Source: Athripsodes cinereus (taxonomy: Eukaryota > Arthropoda > Insecta > Trichoptera > Leptoceridae). From it: DNA of 64,000 bases. The notes beneath the pieces were generated by a model, which saw only the letters and a program-made list of their open reading frames with translations, had not been told where the DNA came from and ran no database searches. The DNA lies in assembly GCA_947579605.1 (NCBI GenBank), contig OX388316.1, positions 18,665,290-18,729,289 of the forward strand, given 5' to 3'. The position numbers and the translations under genes were made by a program. This document shows positions 1 through 13,700 of this stretch, one piece after another (position 1 is the first letter of the stretch; each line of letters opens with the position of its first letter).

Positions 1-3000
1 GACTACACCGACCTGTGCTGTGATATGAATGTGAATAAATAATATTGCAGCAAATTTCTTTGTCTGTTTTGAGATGTCCAGTTATAATCTTGAGCGGTGT
101 CCCTCAGGGAGTTTGTCAGGCCCAAATTAAATTTATTTTTTTAATCCACAAAATGGGAGAATTTACGTAGAAATCGCGTGCTTCTTTAGCAATGAGACTT
201 AGAATGTGATTTTATAACAGTCATAAAATTGGATATGCTACATATTATAAATAGCATATATAGATATTTTGTACTAGTTTTTAAATCTATTGTTTTCGAT
301 TCCCATTAATATATTACAAACATTCTTTAATCGGCTGCACAAATACATGTACCTACCTACTAATTTTATTTGTAATTTGGTTATAAATTGATTTCCGATA
401 GTTCTATTAAAATATCGACTACAATAATATTACTATCCATGTAAAGTGACCCAAAAACTTATAGAGTACATTTTGTCATAGTTGATATACTTTTTTTATT
501 ACGTTTAAAGACCACGCAATCAGTATGCATAACATTCGAAATTATAATTTTATTCAGGTATGTACTTGTCATTAATGTCTTGAGATTATTTTGAACAGGG
601 CTTGTTTGTAATATTATGATTTTATGTAGTTAAATCTGATGTGGATTAGTCTCGTAATTATGGGAAATTTGTATTCATGAACTATATTATATATTGTAAT
701 AATTCGTGGTCTAGATAAGCCATCACATTCGTGATATATGTTTATTCTTTAATGTTATCAACATTATGTTCGTTTATGGAATATTTTATGGGTTTATTTA
801 TTTAAATAATCTTTTGTTGAAATGTGTCATGATTCATGAGATGATCGTTTATATTTTAAGTGCATTAGCGAATTAGATCATTGCAATATTAGGTATATTT
901 GTTTCTTAAATTGTTTGTATTTGTAAATATTCGTGATAGTACTTCATTTCCTAATGTGTGTTTTCTTTTTGTTGTAGGTATGCTTTCATTTTCGTGAAAT
1001 GTATGAAACAAGTGGACACGAATGTAGGTTATCTTGATTATTTTAGTAATATTATTTCCTGGTTCTGTACCATTTGTTATCATACTCTTTTTGAGTGTCA
1101 TTCAATTATCATTCCAATTTCAATATTTGTGCCATGTCTATTCTTTGGGTACCATATTGTTTATCCAACATTGTGCGCTTATTAGACCTGGGCAGCCTTT
1201 ATAATTGCTGTCCATTTGTTAATTTTTTTTGATTATATCTGATAGTGTTTCATGGTCCACTGTCCATTTGTTAAAAAAAATATTTGGGCATGTGCCTCCT
1301 TTTTAAGTATTTTTTTAACGTCCTGTACACGAGAATCACTGTATTTTACAGAAATACTTCGGTGTTTGTAGATGTGCCATTGAGCAGTTCATATTGTCAA
1401 ACTCATCGAAGTGGCTTGGTATCATTCCACATGCATAATGCGTGATATTTTTGACACCTTTGTAATTGCCGTAAATTTGGCTCAATATTGGAGAGACGTC
1501 TAAGTTTGCGATTTGACATCAGTAAAATAATAAAAGCTGTATTTCCGTATTGGTTGTCAATAAATGTATGATGTTCTGTAAAAATTTTGTTGTGAACAGT
1601 TATACGAGTAATACACAGTTTTAGTAAATCTTCACACCGCGAGTATTATAATCAACCAATGCATTTGAAACTGATACATAGTGATTTCATTATGAGAACC
1701 ATACTAAAGGTAACCTGATGTGATACATTTTATTCCATACTCCATTTCAGACCAGTGTGTTTGTAAGAGAATGTACCTTACTGTGCACTATTGGGTAATA
1801 GTTGTATTAGCGACATTATAGCCGATTTAATTGTTGTGCAACAGTCTTAATAGTAAGGAATGTCCACTGAATATTGCGCTTAGTATAGACTAAACATGTT
1901 TGTCATTAAAAGCCTCTAGAACATAATTATAATACTTTTATGCTTATCTAACTCAGTAGCGTGTTATCAGCCAAATAGAGTCCAACATATTATCTCCATT
2001 TGTTAAATTCGTACTGTTTTGATTGTAACATGAGTTTTTTTTCTATCTCTCTCTGCATTACATCCTGTGGATTGATTTTCAGCAAAGTTTTGCATATTTC
2101 TTTTCATTCTACTTTGTCTTGTGACACTCTTCAATTCTTCGTCGGATCCTCAGCTCAAATCCTTATACGCGATTACTAATTTAACATTTTTTCGTTGCTC
2201 TTCATGAAATATGCTAATCACCCTTAATTATAATTATTCTCATTCCAAAAAGTCTACGCAAATTGTATATTTTATGCGTTTGCAAAACTCCTCAATTGTT
2301 AGCAAAAAATATGTGGCGAACGAACAAAACATCTTAATCGCAATAAAAAAAAAATATGCGCTTACATCACTCAGAAAGACAGTGTTAACAAAAACTTATT
2401 AAGCGCGAACGTAGTCATATCCATAAATGATGTTATTTAATATATCCGATCCGTAAACGGTTTTTATGACGCAATTCAAATTTTATCTGATTATAATAAC
2501 TAATAAACAAATATAGCACAAGTCTTGGCGTATTATAAGAAGACATAATGCGATTTAAATTTTATTTTATTGAGAGTTTAATCCAATTACAAAATGGTAT
2601 AATAACGGTAAACAACTAACATCGTAATAATAAGAAAAGTATGTCGGAGAGTGTTAATGGAATGATAACCTTCATTCTTGACCCTAAAGGTTTAAGTTTT
2701 AGTTCAGGTAATAGATAATACGTAATATCTTCTGCACTTTAATGGATCTTTTGTATTAACTATTGAATAGTGGTAAAATATGTTTTAGTAATGTTCAGTA
2801 TGTATACTTAAATGTCCATATTATAATATATTATTAACGATAAAATCTATTTATATAATATTGTTTAAAATCGTTAAATTTTATTGGTATAGTTTAAAAA
2901 ACGTTGCGACTTATCTTGAGAGATTATTTCTATCTATCTATTGTTGTCGATAATTATAGAACAGTTGATGATGTTTTTAATATAAAACATTTTATGTTTT

Positions 3001-4940
3001 TTTTTTATTTGTGTCAGATACACTTCCACAAATCATAAACGCACTGTCTTGTGAGATCGTGCGTTTATTATTTTTGAAATGGATGGGTGAACTTTTTCGT
3101 CTTTTATCAGTTATTTATTTTTATATGTTTTATCCAGTAGCTTTCCATATTTCTAAATAAAGGTCATGGTACCCAGTATTGAACTAGTGTAGCTTTTATT
3201 TACTGTCATTTTTTTTCTTCTGTGTTCCCTATCATATTAATGCAATTGAAAAGAAATTCTCGTGGGCTTTTGAGGCCTTATAGATTGGCTACCATACTCT
3301 TAACTATTTAATTTTTTTTTGTTTGTGCTTAAATTTTTCCATTCTTGACACTTGTTTTACGTATCCATTCACAAGTCATACATTTGATGCTCGCTTCAAC
3401 GTAAACAAAATTTACTTCAATAAAAATTACATTAACTACAGTTATAATTTCTCATTGTTTCATTACAATAATAATTATAAATTATGTCGCGACTACTAAA
3501 AGTTTAATCGTAGTATGTATTACAAACATAACTCATGAATAATTTAAGTCAGGTACCAGACGGTGAACATGTTCATACCGAAATTACTGACACAATAGAT
3601 AATCTTATGAGTGATGAACAAAGAAGTTATGATTTGTATGCAGGCTTGTGTATCTACTATCATTGCAAATAACGAAGAATGAGCCCAACTTCCATACAGA
3701 ACTTTCAATGAACCAATTATTATCATTAGCAGTGGAGCTATACGATTGGAAGAAACATGACCGTTGCATTAAAATTAGCCGAATTCCGCAATCCGCTGAT
3801 TGGTTTGAGTACCTACTCATTCAGCCCTCAATAAACTGACCTTAAACTACTGTTCTAATTGTTTTTAAATGTGTAACCAAAGTCATCGATAATGTTTTGA
3901 TAAGGTCTGCAGATTTTTATGCATAGTTTGATCGAGTGTTAATTAAAGCAATTAAACGGTTTAGTAGGCATGCCTGAAAAATAATTGCTTACATCATATT
4001 TTGTGTTCGAATTTTTTACGAGTTACAACAATAAAAGGTATTCAGTACGATCAACAGTATTCTAAGTTGTACGTGATATCATGTACCGTTTTTTAAGGAG
4101 TTTGAGTTATTTTTAAATCTGATGGATTTTAAAGATTAAACTTCTTAATGAGATATTTTACTTCTAGACCACATTTCTTATGCCTGAGAGGTTATTTTGA
4201 ATATACAAGGAAATACTCCGACTTGTTGGAAGTCGATGTTTATATCAAGGGTTTTTGTTGAATAAAAACTGAGACATAATTTGGAAGCAACACTTATGCT
4301 GGTAGAAGCACTTTATTATTTTTGACCCACAGCTTAAGCAGCCTGCTGATGACACAATTTAAGCCAATACTTTTGTGATATCTTTTTGTGGTAAATAATT
4401 AAAAAAGTTTCTTCTTATAATCTCATATTTTCCCTTGATGAATATGTCACGATATTTTTTTTATATAAAATGTCGATTTTTGTTGTGTCGGTCATCTGGT
4501 AGTCACGTAAGACCAAGTTAATAGAGTTTTCATTATGTTTGCGTGCTATGCTGGTTAGGGGATATTGTGATAGTCCTAAATGATACTTAATACTATTATT
4601 TCTCTACTATGAGTTCAAAACCTACTGACCTAATCTGAATCATAATAATTATATTATTATAAATAAGTAAGTTGAGTAAAAAAAAAAAAAAAGAGTTAAT
4701 CTTCAACTGTCCGCGATGATTTATTCGTTTGCACGCGATGTCATAATAATTGGTGTAGCTTTTGGATATTATCTATCATTTACTTTTCAAATCGCTTAGT
4801 CTTTTGAATGGTTTGATATTTCGTATATAATAATATGACACATTTATATTTGTCTCGTTATCTTCAGTATACCTACGAAGAACTCGTAGGTTTACTTTTT
4901 TGTTCTCAATTTTTTGGTTTTCCGATTAAGCATGCGATTT
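1..4940. other. A+T-rich stretch with no recognisable gene
   Basis: No frame here longer than about 75 codons looks coding, and no repeat family seen elsewhere in the window was recognised. There are homopolymer runs, for example an A-run near 4680-4693. The short frame at 3648-3839 (+) is 63 codons in slightly richer sequence and ends at a TGA, but no family is recognised and the opposite strand is equally open, so it is not called. Intergenic or intronic DNA is the simplest reading. Confidence 0.6.
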
Positions 4941-4965
4941 GTGTTTTCTTTTGGATGATAAATAC

Positions 4966-5085
4966 TTAATTGAATTCTCTGATTGTGCATGCTGTAGACG
5001 CTCTTAATTGGGGAACTGGCCAGATCTTATTGTATATTTGTAATTTATGTATTGCGTTGTCAGTTTTCTGTGAGTGTAAAAAAAA
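4966..5085 (+). mobile_element. Retroposon 3'-end fragment, repeat family R3 (copy 1)
   Basis: The stretch containing TGCATGCTGTAGACGCTCTT, then AATTGGGGAACTGGCCAGAT and later TTGTCAGTTTTCTGTGAGTG, recurs in reverse orientation at 26470-26608 and in a more diverged form at 57601-57715. All three copies share the same order of blocks. The other two end in an ATGAAATAAA/ATAAATAAAT-like tail, which suggests the 3' end of a LINE or a SINE body with an A-rich tail. Which superfamily it belongs to cannot be told from this piece. Confidence 0.7.
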
Positions 5086-6620
5086 AACTCTCTGGAGAAA
5101 ATAGTTTGATGAATTGATATCCCGAAAAGTATAGACGTTGGATGGGTGAATGTTTGTTTACTTTTGTTTTTGTTTTTCACTGAAAACTTCAGACACGGAG
5201 TATTCCACTGTGATAAAGATAGTAAGTAATTCATATTAGGTACCTTTAAAAGCATTTTATCATACTCGTCATTGCAAAGAAAATATAGCCAAATGTTGTG
5301 GAATGTCTAGGGACTGTTAAACGGCATCAAAATAAAATAAAATCATCATCGTCATCAATGTGAGATTTGTATTGAGCATTTTATAATATTTTCAATTGAG
5401 ATCACTATCAATATAGAAAATGTTTTTTGCCTTTCGATTCATCTCATTTGGCATTTCTGCAGGTTGCAAATCAACCGTGACCTCTCTGTTTTTCTGCAAA
5501 ACTATAGTTTCTACAATGTAATTATAGGTATTTGTGAATAAATCGTGTGCATTCATTAACCTGAATCATAACAAGTGTGAATTGAGCGTTAATATTGTGA
5601 GGTGAAAATAACTTTCAATTATAGTTAAACAATATACTGCGAAGGTTGGAAAAAAGGACTTGAACTATGGCCTCTTATACATTAACAAAACGTGTTGTAA
5701 ATGTATGCAAGTTGTAGGAAATTACCTATAACCTACCTAGTTCTTGTATAACGGTTTCTAACCTTGAACCTCTTGCGAAAATATGAGGTGTACTAAATAA
5801 TTTTGTTGTTATATTAGATTTCTTAAGATATGACACTTGTCAGCTCTTGTCTTGCTCATAGTTCACTATGCAATGATTCTGAAATCCCAATCAATTTTAA
5901 CGAATAGTTTGCTGAAGGAAATGTTTGATAATTATTATTGATTAAAATCAGAGTATGAGATTTTCGCCCTGTAATGCAAATACAATATTAAATATAGAAC
6001 ATTTTTTCGTAAATTAAGGAGACTTTACGTTTTCCGTTAATTGCATTATTTCATGTCACAATAATTCGCCAAGTGCGATATATTATTCTTTTCTCTTCCG
6101 TCTGTTGTGGAAGGAAATGTTACAAACGCGTAACAAGTCATATTGCACTACTACAGCTCGTTACAGTATTCGTTTAAACGGTCATACATTACGACTGTAA
6201 TATATTTCATAGAAGTTATGCCAACGATTTATTACTTCTATACATTGTTCCTTCTATTGAAATCATTAGGTATTGTTGAATGGCTTTCTTTCCGGCAGCC
6301 GTAGAAATTTAATTCGTCGTGGTATACCTATTATTATCTTTTCCCTAATAGAGATACGAGCGAATGAATGAAATTGTTGCAAGTACTCCATTTATGCCTT
6401 ATTTAGGGCCGACATCTAGATGCGTTAACCTCAAAATAAATAATTTTACTGTATTTTTGCACTATTTTCGTAGTAAATCATCAGTTGTATATAATTATTG
6501 TAACATCCAGCAACTTCAAGAACTTAAACTTTTATTTAAGTTTGTTTAGGTGTGTAACCAATTTTGCAATAAAACGAGACTATTGATCGAACGGAAGAGG
6601 CTTATTTTCACATCGTGCTT
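5086..6620. other. A+T-rich stretch with no recognisable gene
   Basis: I see only short open frames and simple A/T-rich sequence. A small (ATC)n-like patch lies near 5341-5358. Nothing assignable. Confidence 0.55.
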
Positions 6621-7281
6621 TTAACCCTTTCAACACTGCATTTAATATCCCAAACATTTTTGCAAAATTATTTCTATGTTATTTTTGACCCAAAATGTAT
6701 GGAATATGCGTATTCCAGTAATTTATGGTATTATCTTTATGTTGTGAAGTTAGTAGTACAGTAACTGTAGTGTATTAACAGGTTCATGCCTGTTCAGTGT
6801 CAATAGTAGTGTGATAGAGGTGTGATTGCGCAAACATTTTACCTAATATTTCATTCATTTTACTAATAAAACTATAAAAAAATGTTACAATATGTCGAGG
6901 TAAGTTTACATTGATGTTATTTTATTAAATATCAATAAAGTTTATGATAATAAATACAAATATTTTATCTTTTCTAAGTGTTGGGATAAAAAAAATCCCA
7001 GTAGTATTTTTCGTAGGTGTCGTTTATATCCCAGCAGTAATTTATGGTATGTTTTAGGGGAACAAAGAAATCTAATGAAGAACTGCTGGGATAATAATAT
7101 CCCTACCATAACATACTACAGGGATCTATGCTATCCCAGCTGAAAATCTGAAAACTCTTAAAATAAAAAAAAATAAAATATTATCAATCATATTTTTATT
7201 CCATTTTCTGTAATAAAAAGTACAGACCAGTAAAAATTAATCATTTTCTGAAGAAATAAAATGCAGTGTTGAAAGGGTTAA
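6621..7281. mobile_element. piggyBac-type non-autonomous element (MITE) with TTAA target duplications
   Basis: The left end reads TTAA (6621-6624) followed by the 19-bp terminal inverted repeat CCCTTTCAACACTGCATTT (6625-6643). The right end is its exact reverse complement (7259-7277) followed by TTAA (7278-7281). A TTAA duplication plus ends that begin CCC is the known signature of the piggyBac superfamily. The interior, about 615 bp, has no long open frame, so it codes for no transposase and would depend on one supplied elsewhere. It holds several GGGATA/TATCCC and CCAG(CAG)TAATTTATGG motifs in both orientations (about 6713-6735, 6980-7050 and 7083-7140), probably subterminal repeats. The perfect ends suggest a fairly recent insertion or good preservation. 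Confidence 0.85.
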
Positions 7282-9119
7282 GAGGATGAATTAAGGTTAA
7301 ATGTAATGGATAAAGTAATCATTGGTCACTTTTTATTTTGATTAAACAGCAAATTCATTTGAACGTTTTAAAATCTCATGCAGATGTTAGAAATTTCTAT
7401 AAAATAAGTTATGAACTTGAATTCTTAAATGAAAAGCAACATTCTTGAGATGAATAGCACTATGAGAACATTAAGATGATTGCAAATGTTTGTATCCCGC
7501 AAGGACTAGAGTGATTAATAACCATCCGAGCATCCTTCTTTAAAACATTTCTCTTAAAATTTCTCTAATATTCTACACGAATGTATGCCCTAATGGGCTT
7601 GATAAAAATGAGATTACAGCCAGATGTTGTAATAGTTAGATTTATTTTAAGTGTGAAATTAGGTGAACATCATTGGTGCTGCAATTACACATTTTTCTAT
7701 GGTTGTTATAATAACACCTCTACCGTCACGGTGTTTGATCAATATTTACGCAGGTGTCTTCATACGTTATGATTGATCACATGTTGTTTTACCAATAGCT
7801 TCCCATCTCCATACATTTTCTTTTATTACTTATCTACTTTTATTATAGCTGTTGTGAAATATAAGGTAGCTAAATTAGTTATTAGGAAGAAACTACTTTA
7901 TTCACATACACTTTGTACATCTTGAAGCATTATTTAGTTCAAAAGATAATTTCGCTTTCGAACTTTTGAACATTTTGAATTAGTAGTGTTGTGGAGATTC
8001 CTGAACCGACAAGAATATGTAAATGTTATAGTGTCTTCTACTAATTTGCGTATTTACATGATGTTAGTCAGTTGTGGATCATGTGAGCAGTTTGTTTCTG
8101 TATAGACTTTTTGAACATCGTTTTAATTAGTTATTCTCATATCCTTTTTTATTTATATGTTTATCCATACTAATTTCATCGATATTTTTAAATCATTATT
8201 CTCTTTTCTTAGTTTTCTTTCTGATATTTCTTTCTTGTTGTCAATTGTTGTTATTCAACTTTCATTACAATCTTAAGCTCTTAAGGCACTATCCATTTCA
8301 GTTGTTGTACATTATTAGTAATTAAGTTGTTAGTCTCACGTTTAGTGTTAAGTATCAGTGTGTTACATCTATCTTTAATGATGTGTGAGAATTTATATTC
8401 GAAGCCTTTCTTTAGGCACATAGTATCAGCTATACTCTGTAATCGGTGAGAGTAGTTTGAAGTCGTCTGGTTATTTCAACGTTTATACACTCATTGTATT
8501 AACTTATTATCCCATAAAAGGAATGTGTCGTGATAGTATGAACCACTAACTAATTATAATTATGATTGTTATTACTAGTAAATTACAACACGTACTAACG
8601 ATTTGTAAAACTCAAGTGTGTCTTGTCTTTTATCATTTCGTAGTCACTAGTCCATATACGGCAAAGAAAGTTTCACGTAGTCTACCTGTCCTAGGACTTC
8701 CTCTTTAATAGTACTGCATTCATTTTATTAAAACTAACATAGCACATAGTGACCTGCATATTTCATTATATTATTGTTATTTGTTTATATTTCTAATGCG
8801 TTTCATATTATTTTCTATTATGGTTACACGTAAGTGATATTTTTGTTTACATTTTTGTATTGTAAATGTTTATTGTTTTTGTTTAAAATTAAGGTTTGTT
8901 TTACAATTAATTGGTATGTGTAATTTAACGCTTGCAGTATTATTGAATAGTAATTGCAGTACACGAATGCATACATTAGATTTATGAATTTTGAATTTTA
9001 GCATAATCATATTGTTTTTTTTTTAATTTTGTTTTATTCTTTGTATTTGTTTCATGCTTAGGATTGTTTAAATTTACATGTCTGGTATTGTTGTTGCATT
9101 CATTGTTTGTATTACATAT
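7282..9119. other. A+T-rich stretch with no recognisable gene
   Basis: No frame of coding quality and no shared repeat was recognised. The 63-codon frame at 7581-7772 has no recognisable family. Confidence 0.55.
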
Positions 9120-9236
9120 TGGTAATGATAGGGGACTTTACTGGTCCATTTATGGCTTTATATGATTTTGTTTATTGTTACCTGTTTATGACTGTCTGTA
9201 TCCCTGTAAAATGTATTAAATAAATAAAAATTAGAT
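9120..9236 (+). mobile_element. Possible 3' end of a LINE with ATAAAT tail
   Basis: A T-rich stretch ending in GACTGTCTGTATCCCTGTAA and then ATTAAATAAATAAAAA resembles a retroposon 3' UTR that stops in an A-rich tail. No coding part is left and no second copy was found in the window, so this is a weak call. Confidence 0.3.
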
Positions 9237-9755
9237 ATCAGTCATTCTTGTTTGACATTCATACTGGTTCTATGTTTTTTTACAACAACGATTTAACACG
9301 GTTTCGTAAAAGGGTTTATTTATTTATTTGTTCTTTTTGCGCGTCATCATTTTTTAACAGTTTCAACAAAACAATATGAAATTTAAAAAAAACTAGGACG
9401 ATATGCAGTGCCTAGATTATCACTATAAAGTGATTTCTTCCATCTAAACAAGTTTATACGCGTCAGTAGATTTTTTTAGTTCAAATATTTCAAAAAAATG
9501 TTTTAGTGAAGGGGAGTTTACCTCATTTCATAATAGTGAATTAGTATCCAAAATGTTTTTAGAATATTTTCAATATTTTTGTTTTACTGATTTTCGACAC
9601 AATCAGTGACGTACAGATGACAAAATCATTCTGATTGGTCACTGATGGAAACGGTGAAATATGTCATGTATTTAATATTAATCCTTCATTCAATAATAAT
9701 ATTTCATACTTAACTTAAAGCTAATTACAAATAAATTACCTGTTCTAGCACCATT

Positions 9756-9777
9756 ACTTGTAATAATTATTACAAGT
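9756..9777. repeat. Perfect 22-nt palindrome
   Basis: ACTTGTAATAATTATTACAAGT with no spacer reads the same on both strands. It could be a dimeric protein-binding site, a cruciform or chance in A/T-rich DNA. There is no gene context to choose between these. Confidence 0.6.
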
Positions 9778-10589
9778 GCAAAGTAATGCCTAATCATGCG
9801 AGCGGCTATCTGCATATTATTATTATTATGTAGACTCTCTCAGAGTGATTTCATATATGTGTTTTCTCTTGACCGTTATATCAATAGTAACGTGTACATT
9901 GTGTGATGGGACTGTTATTAATAATGGTAATACTCAATGAGATCTAAGTATAAGAAGTGGTAAACTTATATATATGTTACTAAATTATTAATGTACATAA
10001 CATTTCATCATTATATATACTAGATGCTTACAAAGTAATATTTGTAATGAATCAACGCGGTATACAATTGACGCTAATGAAAATTATTAATAATTTACAC
10101 ATATCTTGAAATCAAAATAATTTACACATATAATGTACTTAATCATATCTAACCTTCTCTCAGTGATATTTTCTAATCAGTATTGTACATTATTTAGTTC
10201 TTCATACATACAAACTGATGCTGGTTTATATTATGATGTAAGCCTGCAAAGTAGGAAAAAATGGAAATAGGTCAATCATAAAACCGCTCTCGATCTTATT
10301 TTTAACTAAATAGGTTTTTAAATTTTAAAAATAATTTTTACTCGATAAAGTTCGAGATTCCACTGACCACCTCCAAAGAATGTTAAATTGTTCATGTGTT
10401 TTCGATAGAATGAAATATAATCTTATTTTGGATGAAGTGTCAAAATGTCGCGAGTATTTTTATTTAGTTTACACCTCAACCTATGAGTATGTATGCTGAA
10501 AAAATGAGTTTTCGCAGGACAAACAAAATCATACACATGCACTTACTAGCTTGCTTTATATATATTTATTTCAAATTCATCTATATGGA

Positions 10590-10760
10590 CAACTGGTGTG
10601 GCGTGAGCGGAATGTTCCTTCGTTTTGATTCTCGCCCAGGGCAACATGAAGAATGTCCCTTTTCAAATTGTCCTGGATCTGGGTGTTTGGTGTATTGTAT
10701 ATGTGCATCGTCACATTTGTACCCTTAATACAAATTCATTATAAGTTTGAGACTAGCTCG
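10590..10760 (+). mobile_element. tRNA-derived SINE, family S1 (diverged copy)
   Basis: The head GGTGTGGCGTGAGCGG corresponds to the A-box region of the better-kept copy at 44803-45050. The B-box is decayed (GTTTTGATTCTCG), and the following CCCAGGGCAACATGAAGAAT, CAAATTGTCCTGGATCTGGG and GTATATGTGCATCGTC follow the same order as the other copies. It ends near GAGACTAGCTCG. Enough point changes have accumulated that it cannot be an active element. An open frame of 81 codons that overlaps it is accidental. Confidence 0.8.
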
Positions 10761-13700
10761 AATAATTATTTGTCCATTTTGTTATTTCTTTTACTAAATA
10801 AGTGGATGCATTTATAAAATCCAACTGTTTAACTGGAAGACGACACATAAATTAACTTGAAATATTATTGTACAATCTCGCATTACGTTACGTGTTAATT
10901 TTCAAAGGTTACATTAAACAAATATCTCGATGTTGTAAAAACAATATGAACATCTATTAATTTGTCAATAATAATTTAAATCAATAACATTACAATATGA
11001 ACTATGAATATTGAAATTGAAAAATCACGAATGCATTATTATTACATACTCATCCTTTTGTGTGGTCTTTACTACCGTATTTCGATTGAGCACTCAGACT
11101 CCTTTTTTAACATTGGCAATGAACTGACAAAATATGGTTATGTAGGAAGTATTATTCTCTTACTCCTTTTTGTTTTAAAAGGTTATCAAAATATTTTGAA
11201 AACATTATCGATGTTTTTATTAATAGGTCCATCAATCACTTTATTAACTTTATACTATCTATTATGTTCAAATTAATCACTTATCGATATAGTAATAATT
11301 CTATCATTTCTTGAGATATACCTATACGTTTATTGAATATGATTGTAGTGACACAATCATGTGAATTAATAAAAATATTTTTTTTTTGAATAGGATTACA
11401 TTTTTTAACATCATATTTTACGTTGTTGTTTTTATAACATAAAGTTTTTTAGTTTGTATAGAAATATTTTTTTTCGTTTCATTTCACTGCATGTGTAACT
11501 ATACTCATAATAATAACATGTTTATTTAACTAATATGAGTGTGTCCCTGTCCTTCTATATTCATGAACAATTTAAATACGAAATGTTATCAGTTATTTTC
11601 ACTGATTGGTCATTGTTTCAGTATGCGCGATTAAATAATTCTATCTCTTATCCTCTTTGTTTTGCATTTTTATCATTAATTATTTAAAATTGCATCAGTT
11701 GTTGTTATATATGTTATTATATTTGTTTAATTTGTTTTCAACTTTATTTTTTTTAGTTTGTGACTCCATATAAATCATTTTACAAGTAGGTCTTCGACCT
11801 GACCCTTGTGGTACACCACAAACTTTGAATTGATTACCCATCATAGGACATTGTGCTGCTAAGCGTTTTATATTAGTACTTTTTGCTAGTTTTAGAGTGT
11901 CATTGATTACCCATTGTATAAAATCCCAAGTATGCAATACCTATTTTGTCAATTAATTGACCTCACGTCAGGTATGGCTCAGACCTTTATTAAATTTGAA
12001 ACATGAAACCTAACGTCTGTCGTTGTCGTTCATGACACATTTCATAAATAACAATAGATCATAAAATAACATACAGTTAAGTAGTATAAAGGTTCTGTAA
12101 GAGTCAGCAAATCAAAGTTCGATATCGAAGAATGAAATAATATAAAGAGTTGATTAAGATTAACGTTCCGAAGATTGTTTGGTGAATTATTATTACGATC
12201 GTTGTTATAGATGTTATAATAAAACGAAACCATAATAATATTATAGCCACTGTAGTCAACACGGTTGAAATACGAAAAACAATGCCTCATTCGAGAATAC
12301 TATCGTGCAGGATTGTTCATTCGATCGTGTCTTAGCCGTGAATTTATAATATCGAGATTTGAGTAGTATCGTGATTTACAATCAATAATAATCTTAATTG
12401 TTTTTCCTCATCCTTAGCTTCATAAAATTTAGCACAACTTGCATCGTAATGATACATTTATCAATCTCATTCCTTTCGTCCCGCGTTTTAAGACAAGAGA
12501 AGACTAAACGTACATGGCCTTCTCATTACGTATGTTTAGTACGTGGGCCACTGATTTGGAAATGTTCTCAAAATTGGTCTATCCTGAGAATATTTTTTTT
12601 TGTTTGATATGCCTTCTCACATACTTGTACACATACTTCTTTTAGACTTGTGCCACGCTTAAATCTACAATTTTTATTCCCTGATTACTGATGTTAATGA
12701 GATAAATAAATAACATTTGTACCAATACACGTTTTTATATCTCTAAGCAATGTATACACTTTGGTATAAGCGGCCAACAAATATATATTTCACATTCTAA
12801 ATCCACTTACCTATCAGTAGTGCTATTAATTCGATACTTACAAAAATCTAGCTTGAAATTGACACGTTTTAAGGTTTAAGTATAAGTAAACATATTCTTA
12901 TCTACGTGTGTTATTAATAATGTCTTATTTAAGTCTTCCGGCTTGAAATTTTATAATTTAACTCTTTTGAATGTATAATATTATTTTGGCAAATTCGTTA
13001 AATATGCGTTACAAAATCTTGATAGTGCAGTTTGACACAGTTATGTGAATATGTAATTATATCTATTGTCTTCAGATAGAATAAGGTGTCTGTTATTGTT
13101 GTTTCACTTCCTTTTACATACAAATTTAAATTTTAACAATGCTTGTTTTGTTTTATGTGTATTTTATTTTTGGATGTATGTATAAGAATATTGATTTTAA
13201 ATGTTAGTAAGTTATTTTTTTATATCTACATGTTGCAATTTGAAATATTATCTATCTTTGTGTGTTTGGTAAATAAAATTGATTTTCAAATTATTTATAT
13301 GTAGGTCTCTAGAATATTAAGCAGATAGGAAAGATGTCTGATTTTTTTTTCAAATTTGAAACAGAGTTAACGAAACACATGCAAATTTTTAAGAAGTAAA
13401 TCTATCTTACACCAGAGTACGAGGGATAAGCAGAGTATGTAGCTCTCAGTGACACTCGACAAATTTAGTGGCTAGTGTTTTATTTATAATTTACCATTCT
13501 AAACGAAAGAACTGTAAATTAAGTTTGGCAAATCAACTGCTGATATCATATTATTATATTCACGAATAGTGATGAACAACATTTTAAAAATTATTTACAC
13601 TTCCGCTGTCAAATTAGCATACTTAAATACTTAGTATTATTCAACCAGGCATCTTTAAAATATTATATGTTCTAGTCTAGTCCGCGACTAATAATAAATA

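Noticed and set aside
958..1185. Acceptor-like TTTTTGTTGTAG before a 75-codon frame
   Set aside because: The frame is T-rich with no coding bias, and the frames after the putative acceptor soon reach stops.
11004..11276. 90-codon frame encoding a hydrophobic peptide with about three membrane-like segments
   Set aside because: T-rich DNA yields hydrophobic frames by chance, and about this many frames of this length are expected in 64 kb of such composition. No Kozak, splice or conservation evidence.
11780..11935. VCGVPQGS on the minus strand, like a reverse-transcriptase motif
   Set aside because: The residues that normally follow (LGPLLF-like) are absent and the rest of the frame does not resemble a reverse transcriptase, so it was noted but not called.
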